Source: Polyangiaceae bacterium (GTDB lineage: Bacteria; Myxococcota_A; Polyangia; Polyangiales; Polyangiaceae). Taken from it: a DNA stretch of 37,063 nucleotides. Positions 26,391 to 33,864 of this stretch are shown here, piece after piece (position 1 is the stretch's first letter; each line of letters starts with the position of its first letter). A program made the position numbers and the translations under genes. Location: the NCBI GenBank assembly GCA_016933275.1, contig JAFGBI010000423.1, forward strand, positions 1 through 37,063. Direction: 5' to 3'. The notes under the pieces are model-generated. The model did no database searches, was not told the DNA's origin, and saw only the letters and a program-made list of their open reading frames with translations.

Positions 26391-27764
26391 TCAGCCCTGG
26401 TCCGGACCGAATCCCTCGGCAGACCCGGGATCCACACCGGAAAGGATCGAGCTCGATGCTGCGCCCTCGCTCGACTGCGCGGGGAAGGCGCCCACCGAGA
26501 TCACCGGCGCCACATCCGGTGGCTCGGCCCGCAGCTCGGTCGCGTCCGGCCCAGGTACGGACGGGATCCCTCGCCGCGCGAGCGGGAAACCAACCGCGAA
26601 GATGACGATGGATCCGAGCACGACCGAGAACACGATCACGGGCAGCAGCTCCGTCCCCGGCACGCCCGCGGCGTGCGGCATCAACGCGAGGACGCCCGCG
26701 GCCATGCCCCGCGGCATCATGACCGCCGTTAGCTGCCGCTCCGCCGGGGAGAAGCCGCCGCCCCAGGTGCAGAGCGCCGCGGAAGGGACGCGCGCCAGGA
26801 AGAGCAGAACCGCGAAGAGCAGGCCCAAGGCCACGAAGCCCCAGGGCGGACCGAGCATGGCGCCGATGAAGGTGAAGAAGAAGGATTTGACGATGAACGT
26901 GATCTGAGAGTGCGTGTCCTCCACCGTCTCGCCGAGCCTCGTGTCTTCATCGAGGCCAGTGACGTTGGCAAGCTTGGAGGCGTTGCCGACCACAACGGCG
27001 GCAGCCAGGATCCCGAGGGCCGCGTTGCCGCCCAGCATCGACACGAAGACGTAGAGCAGGAGCAGGATCGAAAGCGTGGCGGCGTAGACGTTGGCCATCC
27101 GCCGAATCAACCGCATGAAGAGCACCCACAACATGCCGACGGTCACCCCGGCTGCGAGTCCGATGCCGAAGGATTTGCCCAGGATGGCCACAGCAGCCAG
27201 GAAATCGCTCGAGCCGGAGACGAGGATGTTGATGCACGCCACTGCCACCACCACGCAGAGCACGTCCGTCAGTGCCGACTCGAGGTTCACCATGGCCGAG
27301 AGCCGCGGGGCGAGGCGTGCCTTGGCGAGGGTCGGCATGATCACCACCGAGCTCGACCCACCGAGGATGGCGCCGAAGATGACGCCATGCATGATCGTCC
27401 AACCGCTCGGGAGGAACCCGAGCGCAGCGGCCCCCATCGTGGCCAGGGTCATGGTGAGCACACTGAACGCGAAGCCCATGAACGCGAGCAGCGAGGCACG
27501 CGGCAGCGATCGGGACACGTCCGCGAGCCGCAGCTGGCGGCCCCCGTCGAACAGCACCACGACCAGGGTGAGAGCGCCGAAGAACGGCCCGATCGCCATC
27601 AACTGCTCGCGCTGAACGATCCCCGACACGGGGCCGAGCAGGATGCCGACCACCATCAGCCAGACCACGTCTGGAACACCGGTGCGCTCGAAGACGACCT
27701 CGCCCAAGATGCCGACGATGAAGATGGTGGCGAAGGCCAGGAGGAAGAGGAGTACCGGATCCAT
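26391..27764 (-). CDS. cation/proton antiporter, CPA1 family
   Basis: 457-residue inner-membrane protein of the monovalent cation:proton antiporter 1 (NhaP/KefB-like) superfamily. The ATG at 27764 gives an N-terminus starting at the first membrane helix; further upstream only a TTG is available. About 12-13 hydrophobic segments are visible. VNLESALTDVLCVVVAV carries the acidic ion-binding residues typical of CPA1 (ESxxxD). FGAILGGSSSVVIMPTL, FIVKSFFFTFIGAMLGP and MMPRGMAAGVLAL are further family landmarks. The C-terminal 50 residues are a cytoplasmic tail without a TrkA-N domain. Ion choice (Na+ or K+) cannot be read. The divergent neighbour is cysteine synthase. Confidence 0.88.
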   Translation of the reverse strand: MDPVLLFLLAFATIFIVGILGEVVFERTGVPDVVWLMVVGILLGPVSGIVQREQLMAIGPFFGALTLVVVLFDGGRQLRLADVSRSLPRASLLAFMGFAFSVLTMTLATMGAAALGFLPSGWTIMHGVIFGAILGGSSSVVIMPTLAKARLAPRLSAMVNLESALTDVLCVVVAVACINILVSGSSDFLAAVAILGKSFGIGLAAGVTVGMLWVLFMRLIRRMANVYAATLSILLLLYVFVSMLGGNAALGILAAAVVVGNASKLANVTGLDEDTRLGETVEDTHSQITFIVKSFFFTFIGAMLGPPWGFVALGLLFAVLLFLARVPSAALCTWGGGFSPAERQLTAVMMPRGMAAGVLALMPHAAGVPGTELLPVIVFSVVLGSIVIFAVGFPLARRGIPSVPGPDATELRAEPPDVAPVISVGAFPAQSSEGAASSSILSGVDPGSAEGFGPDQG

Positions 27765-28171
27765 GGCGCTTTCTCGGACAGGCAAGCGGAGCGTGAGGTG
27801 GGCCGGGCGATTCGCTCGTCGCAGACCGCGGCGACGCTAGCACGGATCCCGGCGGTTGCGGAGACGTGCGTCCGCCGTCGGAGCGGAGGCGGTGACCTTG
27901 CGCCGCCAGCGAACCGAGCCGGAGGCCGCCGAACAGGGACGCCGCGGCGGTGCCGAACCCGCGGGGCGCCACCGGGGAACCGTGGGCAGCCCGCCGACTG
28001 AAACCGACGTGGTCGGGCCAGACCGCGCAGCGCGGGGAGGGGACGTCGGCGTCGTGGTCGCTGGAGCCGCCCGACTCCTCGAAGGAGGGGATCGAGCGCG
28101 CAGGGTCTCGACCGCCTGCCGCATGAGCGAGCTGACCCTCGACGGCTCTTCTGGTATGCCGACGGCCGCCC
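27765..28171. promoter_or_regulatory. divergent intergenic region, antiporter / cysteine synthase
   Basis: This 407-bp region must hold both promoters. No gene is supported: the open frames here have biased composition only. I could not place promoter boxes or an operator with confidence. Confidence 0.4.
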
Positions 28172-29059
28172 ATGCTCACCGACAACATTCTCTCCCTGAT
28201 CGGGAACACCCCCATCGTCCGCCTGAAGGGTGAACGGGTCTTCGCGAAGGCCGAGTTCTTGAACCCGGGCGGGAGCCTGAAGGATCGCGTCGCCGTGGCG
28301 ATGCTCGAGGGCGCCGAGCGCGATGGGCGGCTGCAGCCCGACTCGATCATCGTCGAGCCCACCTCTGGCAACACGGGGATCGGGCTCGCCCTGGTCGGGC
28401 GCCTGAAGGGATATCGGGTCGTTATCGTCATGCCGGAGGGGATGAGTCAGGAACGAAAGAAGCTCATCCGTGCGCTCGGGGCGGAGCTCGTTCTCACCCC
28501 GGACGCCGAGTCGATCCCCGGCGCGGTGAACCGAGCGCGGGAGATCCTGCGAAGCGACGCCCGTATGTACATGCCGAACCAGTTCGAGAACCCCGACAAC
28601 CCCCGGGTGCACTACGGCGAGACCGCGCCCGAGCTCTGGCGTCAGATGACGGGCGACGTGGACTGCTTCGTGGCCGGGATCGGCAGCGGGGGCACCCTCC
28701 AGGGCGTGGGGCAATTCCTCAAGGAGCACAAGCCGAACGTGAGGATCGTCGCCGTCGAGCCGAAGAACGTCTCCGCCCTGCTCGGCCACGAGCCGGGGCT
28801 GCACCAGATCCAGGGGATCGGCGACGGCTTCGTCCCCCCGGTGCTCGACCGGTCGCTGGTCGACGAGGTGATCGAGGTAACGGACGAGGACGCGATCGAG
28901 ACCACGCGACAGCTCGGCCGCGACTACGGCCTGCTCGTCGGCATCTCCTCGGGGGCGAACGTGTGGGCAGCTCGCCAGATGGCCGGTCGCTGTCCGGGCA
29001 ACATCGCGACCCTCCTTCCCGACCGCGCCGAGCGCTACTTCAGCACCGCGCTCCTCTGA
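28172..29059 (+). CDS. cysteine synthase (O-acetylserine sulfhydrylase family)
   Basis: 295-residue PLP enzyme that makes cysteine from O-acetylserine and sulfide, or a close fold-type II relative. The ATG at 28172 gives an N-terminus matching the family (ILSLIGNTPIVRL). The PLP Schiff-base Lys37 lies in NPGGSLKDR, the substrate loop is TSGNTG (64-69), the phosphate-binding loop is GSGGT (171-175), and GISSGAN is near the C-terminus. Catalytic set complete. CysK and CysM cannot be separated firmly; NPGGS fits CysK-like enzymes. A link to the ahcY sulfur/methyl cycle 3 kb away is plausible through homocysteine, but they are separate units. Confidence 0.93.
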   Translation: MLTDNILSLIGNTPIVRLKGERVFAKAEFLNPGGSLKDRVAVAMLEGAERDGRLQPDSIIVEPTSGNTGIGLALVGRLKGYRVVIVMPEGMSQERKKLIRALGAELVLTPDAESIPGAVNRAREILRSDARMYMPNQFENPDNPRVHYGETAPELWRQMTGDVDCFVAGIGSGGTLQGVGQFLKEHKPNVRIVAVEPKNVSALLGHEPGLHQIQGIGDGFVPPVLDRSLVDEVIEVTDEDAIETTRQLGRDYGLLVGISSGANVWAARQMAGRCPGNIATLLPDRAERYFSTALL

Positions 29060-29094
29060 TCGGTTCTCACCGCCAAGCCGCGCCGCGCTCGCGC

Positions 29095-29463
29095 TCAGCG
29101 CTCGTCGAGATCGCCGGGCCGGGGAAAGATGTTGCCCGGGGGATCCACCCGCTCGAGATGCCAGGTCTGCGCGGCGTTCTCACGGATGGTCCGGTCGCTG
29201 GAGAACTCGCCGATCCGAGCGGTGTCGTGGATGGCCATCTTCGCCCAGAGCTTCGGTTCACCGAGGGTCCGGTCGACCTCCTCCTGAGCCTCCACGTACA
29301 CCTCGTCACCGGCGAGCACCATGAACGGATCGCCTCCCTCGAGCAGGCTCGCAACGACCGATCCGATCTCCCAGTCCGGCTCGAAATGCCCTGACCTCAG
29401 CCAATCGAGGACCGCCTTCAGCCTGGATGCCGCGCCCGCGGCTCGAAGGACACCATCGACACG
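29095..29463 (-). pseudogene. glycogen phosphorylase C-terminal fragment
   Basis: The last about 120 residues read as the end of glycogen/starch phosphorylase: VLDWLRSGHFEPD, GDPFMVLAGDEVYVEAQEEV, LWAKMAIHDTARIGEFSSDR, TIRENAAQTWHLERV. Full enzymes have about 800-850 residues with PLP-binding and catalytic regions, all absent. Upstream the frame is open but without similarity, so the gene lost its 5' part by deletion. It is convergent with cysteine synthase (35 nt apart). Confidence 0.8.
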
Positions 29464-29841
29464 TGCTGCGGGAGAGGCACCTGCTCCGGGAGGATGTGTT
29501 GGGATCCGCCGATCGGCGACGGTAGCGGTCGACTCCCGACTCCTCCTCCCCGGAGAGGGAGCGGGCGCAGAGGTGAGGTGCGTGGGCCTTCGGTCAGTGG
29601 AGCGCCTGCACCGCCGCCAGCACCTCGGTGGCGTGCACCCCCGGGATCGACCGACGGGTACGCCTTGGCGATCTTCCAGTGCTTCGACGCCGACCGCGCC
29701 AAAGGCCGCATTGGGTCCCGGAGCGCGGGGCCCCACCAGCGGAGTGGATCTCGGCCAGTCGTTGCTGGGCAGGACTCCGTGAACGGATACGGTACGAGGC
29801 AGCGCTCCCGAACGGCCGCTCCGCGAGTACACTCGCGACCC
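29464..29841. other. 378-bp intergenic region
   Basis: This lies between the phosphorylase remnant and the GH115 gene and must contain the GH115 promoter. A small hairpin-like CTCCTCCCCGGAGAGGGAG occurs near 29548-29566. No gene or clear promoter boxes are seen. Confidence 0.35.
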
Positions 29842-32800
29842 ATGTCGAACGGGACGCACCACCGCGCAAGAAAACCAACGCTCCGGCATCGGCCACGCAT
29901 CGCCGCGGCGGTCGCGTTCTTCGCCAGCGCCCTCCTCGGCTGCGGGGCCCCGATGCACGGTGCGCCCACGGATCTCCGGCCCGCTCCGGCAATCGCGACC
30001 GCGACCCCGCTCGTCGCCGCGAACGCCGCCCCGACGAGCAGCTGGTCGAAGGCATCGCCGGAGCAGGCGGCCCAGCTCGCCGCGCTCGACCGCGGAGCGT
30101 ACATCGCCTTCACGGGTGGGCCCGGTGACTTCCCGCTCGTCGCTGACGGACGCGCCGCGCCGATCTTCGTCAGCGACACGGACTTCCCCGGCGTGCTCCG
30201 CGCCACGCGAAACCTGCCGGAGGACGTCGCCGCGGTGACGCACATCGTCCCGGCCTTCTCGGCGAGCGGTCCAACCGGCGTCGGAGAGGTCGTGGTGGTT
30301 GGCACCCTGGGTAGGGCGCCGTTCCTCGACTCCCTGGTGGCGACGAAGAAGCTCGACGTCTCCTCGATCGTCGGCCGGTGGGAGACACACCTCATCACGG
30401 TCGTCGACGGTCCGTCGGCGGGGATAAAAAGAGCGCTGGTCATCGCAGGCAGCGACCAGCGCGGCACGATCTACGGTGTCTACGACCTCTGTCGCCAGAT
30501 CGGGGTTTCCCCCTGGCACTTCTGGGACGACGTCCCGGCCGCTCGACACGAGGAGCTCTTCGTGAAGCCCGGGCGGTATTCGCAGGGAGAGCCCAGGGTG
30601 AAGTACCGCGGCTTCTTCGTCAACGACGAGAACCCGGCGCTCGATCGCTGGGCGAGGGCTCGCTTCGGCCCGGCCCCGAACGCGAAGCACCCACACGGCT
30701 TCAACCACCAGCTCTATGCCGAGATCTACGAGGTGCTCCTCCGCCTCCGAGGCAACTACCTCTGGCCCGCCACCTGGGGCCGTTCCCTCTTCGATGACGA
30801 TCCCGAGAACCAGCCGCTCGCTGCCGAGTACGGCATCGTCATGGGAACGTCACACGAGGCCCCGATGATGCGCGGCCAGGACGAGTGGAATCGCTACGGA
30901 CCCCCCACCGGTCCCTACGGGGGGACCGGCGATTTCAGCTTCGTCCGCAACCAAGCGGCGATCGAGCAGTACTGGGCCGACGGGCTCCGCCGCATGAACG
31001 GCTACGAGAGCCTGATCACGGTCGGCATGCGTGGCAACGGGGACACCGGTATGGAAGATGCCGCCGGCACCGAGCTCATGGGACGGATCGTCACCAAGCA
31101 GCGCGAGCTCATCCGGCAGACACTCGGGAAGGATCCGACGGACGTGCCCCAGGTCTGGACGCTCTACAAGGAGGTGCAGGACTACTGGACGGCGGGGATG
31201 CGCGCGCCCGACGACGTCACCATCATCTGGTGCGACGACAACTGGGGGAACCTGCGCGGTCTGCCGGACCAGAGGGACCCGATGCGCGGGGGCGGATACG
31301 GCATCTACTACCATTTCGACTACGTCGGCGGCGGCCGCAACTACAAGTGGGTGGACACGACACTCCTGCCCAACCTCTGGGAGCAGCTCCACCTCACCCA
31401 CAGCTATGGCGTCGATCGGGTCTGGATGACCAACGTCGGCGATCTCAAGAACGAGGAGCACCCTCTCGAGTTCTTCCTCGACTACGCCTGGGACCCCGCG
31501 CGATGGCCGCTCGAACGTCTCTCCGACTGGGAGGCGCAGTGGGCGGCCAAGACCTTCGGAACGAGCCCTGCCAAGGCCATCGCGGCCGTGCTCCGGGAAT
31601 ACGGACGCCTGCAATCGCGGCGAAAGCCCGAACTCCTCAATCGACGCATCTCGCTCGACCCTCGCTTCGACCTCACGCGACAGTCGGAGCTCGATCGTGC
31701 GGTCGTCTACACGGACGACAGCCCCTTCAGCCTGACCGACTATCGCGAGGCGGAACGCGTGGTTTCGGAGTGGCGTGCGCTCGCCAGGGCTGCAGAGGCC
31801 ATCCGACCGCAGTTGCCGAGCCGATACGCCGACGCATTCTACGAGCTCGTCTACTACCAGGTCGTAGCGACCGCGAACGTGTACGAGCTCCGGCTCGCGC
31901 AGTTCCAGAACCGCCTCTACGCCCGCCAGGGCCGCGCCGGAGCGAACGCCAGGGCCGACCTCGCCGAGGCCCGTTTCGAACAGGACCGAGCGATGTCGGC
32001 CTATTACGACACCGAGCTCGCCGGGGGCAAATGGGCCCACTGGCAGACACAACCCAAGCTCGGCTATGGCGGCCCCTATCCAGACTCGGACTGGCAGCAA
32101 CCCCAGCGAAACAACGACGCCATCGAAGACTTCATCTGGCCCGAGCTCGTGCGGGTGAGGGTGCCGCCCCGCGCCGAACTGGCGGTGGCCATCGATGGCT
32201 CGGAGGAGCTCTGGCTGCCCGGGTCTGCAACAGCTCCGCTCCCCGAGTTCAGTCCGTTCCAGACGCAGCCCGCACAGTTCGTCGAGATCGTCAACCGCGG
32301 GCAGCAGCCGTTCTCGTATCAGGTCAAGCCGGGCGTTCCCTGGCTCTCGGCGTCTTCCACCAGCGGCACCGTGCAGGCACAAACCCGGGTCGAGCTCTCC
32401 GTCGTTGACTGGGCGCGGGTGCCCCGCGGACGGACCGAGGTGCCAGTGGTCGTGCAGGGGCCAGGTGCGGCAAGGATCACCGTCAGGGCGATCGTCACCA
32501 ACCCCGAGGTCGATCGACTCGGGCTCGCGGGCTTCGTGGAGGCGAATGGCGTCGTCTCGATGGAGGCCGAGCATTACGCGCGCTCGATCGCGAAGGGCGA
32601 TGTCTTCTGGAAGCTCATCCCCGACATCGGAAGGACCGCGGGAGGGCTCACCCCCTTCCCCGTGACCGCCCCGCGCCAGACCCCAGGTAGTGACGGTCCT
32701 CGTCTCGAGTACGATATCAACACGTTCACCACGGGCCCCGTAACGGTTTGGGCCTTCCTCTCCCCGCGCAACAACGTGATCCCCTCGGACGGCCTCAAGT

Positions 32801-33084
32801 ACGCGGTTTCTCTCGACGACGAGCCGCCCCAGATCGTAAACTCCACCGCTGCGCTCAACGCCATCCCCATGAACCGCTCCTGGGAGCGCAACACGTCCGA
32901 TAACATCGCCCGCCTCTCGACGACGCATCGTCTCGACCAGCCGGGCCGGCACGTGCTGAGGTTCTGGATGGTCGATCCGACGCTCATCGTGCAGAAGCTG
33001 GTCGTCGATCTCGGCGGGCTCCGACCGAGCTACCTGGGACCGCCCGAGAGCTTCCGCGTATCCACCGGAGCGCCCGGGCGCTGA
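29842..33084 (+). CDS. GH115 xylan alpha-1,2-glucuronidase, lipoprotein
   Basis: 1080 residues. Predicted to remove (4-O-methyl)glucuronic acid from internal or terminal xylose of glucuronoxylan. The ATG at 29842 starts a signal ending at Cys34 (ALLGC). Family features: IAGSDQRGTIYGVYDL, YRGFFVNDENPAL, HPHGFNHQLYAEIYEVLLRL, NYLWPATWG, then WCDDNWGNLRGLP and YHFDYVGGGRNYKW, and HLTHSYGVDRVWMTNVGDLK. A long helical region and C-terminal beta domains (about 780-1080) complete the usual GH115 layout. It pairs functionally with the CE15 esterase at 2.5-4.2 kb. The frame is open further upstream, but without a signal. Confidence 0.93.
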   Translation: MSNGTHHRARKPTLRHRPRIAAAVAFFASALLGCGAPMHGAPTDLRPAPAIATATPLVAANAAPTSSWSKASPEQAAQLAALDRGAYIAFTGGPGDFPLVADGRAAPIFVSDTDFPGVLRATRNLPEDVAAVTHIVPAFSASGPTGVGEVVVVGTLGRAPFLDSLVATKKLDVSSIVGRWETHLITVVDGPSAGIKRALVIAGSDQRGTIYGVYDLCRQIGVSPWHFWDDVPAARHEELFVKPGRYSQGEPRVKYRGFFVNDENPALDRWARARFGPAPNAKHPHGFNHQLYAEIYEVLLRLRGNYLWPATWGRSLFDDDPENQPLAAEYGIVMGTSHEAPMMRGQDEWNRYGPPTGPYGGTGDFSFVRNQAAIEQYWADGLRRMNGYESLITVGMRGNGDTGMEDAAGTELMGRIVTKQRELIRQTLGKDPTDVPQVWTLYKEVQDYWTAGMRAPDDVTIIWCDDNWGNLRGLPDQRDPMRGGGYGIYYHFDYVGGGRNYKWVDTTLLPNLWEQLHLTHSYGVDRVWMTNVGDLKNEEHPLEFFLDYAWDPARWPLERLSDWEAQWAAKTFGTSPAKAIAAVLREYGRLQSRRKPELLNRRISLDPRFDLTRQSELDRAVVYTDDSPFSLTDYREAERVVSEWRALARAAEAIRPQLPSRYADAFYELVYYQVVATANVYELRLAQFQNRLYARQGRAGANARADLAEARFEQDRAMSAYYDTELAGGKWAHWQTQPKLGYGGPYPDSDWQQPQRNNDAIEDFIWPELVRVRVPPRAELAVAIDGSEELWLPGSATAPLPEFSPFQTQPAQFVEIVNRGQQPFSYQVKPGVPWLSASSTSGTVQAQTRVELSVVDWARVPRGRTEVPVVVQGPGAARITVRAIVTNPEVDRLGLAGFVEANGVVSMEAEHYARSIAKGDVFWKLIPDIGRTAGGLTPFPVTAPRQTPGSDGPRLEYDINTFTTGPVTVWAFLSPRNNVIPSDGLKYAVSLDDEPPQIVNSTAALNAIPMNRSWERNTSDNIARLSTTHRLDQPGRHVLRFWMVDPTLIVQKLVVDLGGLRPSYLGPPESFRVSTGAPGR

Positions 33085-33119
33085 GTCAGCGAACGGGATC
33101 TTCGGACGAGCGACCGGCG

Positions 33120-33647
33120 CTACTTGTCCTCGCGACCTAGTCGGTGAACGAGGAACAACGCGCCAGCACATAGGACGATTCCGCCGGCCAGCCCGAGCAA
33201 GCCGACGACCCCGTCGACGGTGAGCCCCATCGCCTGCTTGAGGAACGCCACGACGAGGACCATGATGATCACGCTCGCGATCCGGGCTTCGAGCTGGGTT
33301 AGATCCCTCACGATGAGGAGGTTCGCCGTCTGCCCGGAGCGCTCGGCCGGATCGATCTTGCTGACAAACAGCTCGTAGAGGCCGAACCCCAGGATGAGCA
33401 GCACCGTTGCGATCAGGAATGAGTCCACCGACGCGATGACGTTGACTATCGCGTGCTTCCGAAGCTTGGTCGCGTCCACCTCGAGCGTGAAGTAGCCCAA
33501 CACCTCGCCGGACGCCTCCCAGAAGGAGATGACCCCGAGCACGATCATGAGGACCGCGGAAAGCACGCTGGTGATCACCGCCACCACCATGATGAGCCGC
33601 GCACCCCACAAAGCGCTCTCGAACACCGATTCGATCTTCTTCAGCAC
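33120..33647 (-). CDS. YqhA-family (UPF0114) membrane protein
   Basis: 175 residues with four predicted membrane helices (about 18-42, 72-90, 118-138, 148-168). Start is GTG at 33647 with GGAGCG upstream. Family-like features are the N-terminal LKKIESVFESALWGARLIMV and the central DSFLIATVLLILGFGLYELFVSKIDP. UPF0114/YqhA proteins have no established function. The gene is convergent with GH115 (35 nt) and downstream of the P-type ATPase on the same strand (217-nt gap), possibly separate. Confidence 0.88.
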   Translation of the reverse strand: MLKKIESVFESALWGARLIMVVAVITSVLSAVLMIVLGVISFWEASGEVLGYFTLEVDATKLRKHAIVNVIASVDSFLIATVLLILGFGLYELFVSKIDPAERSGQTANLLIVRDLTQLEARIASVIIMVLVVAFLKQAMGLTVDGVVGLLGLAGGIVLCAGALFLVHRLGREDK

Positions 33648-33864
33648 CGCGCTCCACTAGCACGCACGGGGGCGGCTCGACAAGGCAACGACCATCGCTG
33701 GCATGGAGCTCAAGTGCATGTTCCTGCCCAGCTGAACAGCCGATCCTCGCTGGCTCGAGCAGCTGTTCCCGCGCCGCCCGAGCAATGCTTGAAGCACCCC
33801 GACACGGGACTCGGGGTCAGGACCGCTTGCGGATCAAGAGCGGGCCGCAACGAATTGGTCACGG

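Noticed and set aside
27856..28233. 125-codon frame in the antiporter/cysteine synthase gap
   Set aside because: Arg/Gly/Ala-rich composition, no ribosome site, and it overlaps the well-supported cysteine synthase start.
30850..33663. 937-codon minus-strand open frame opposite GH115
   Set aside because: GH115 similarity on the plus strand is clear; the minus frame is His/Arg/Gly-rich shadow sequence.
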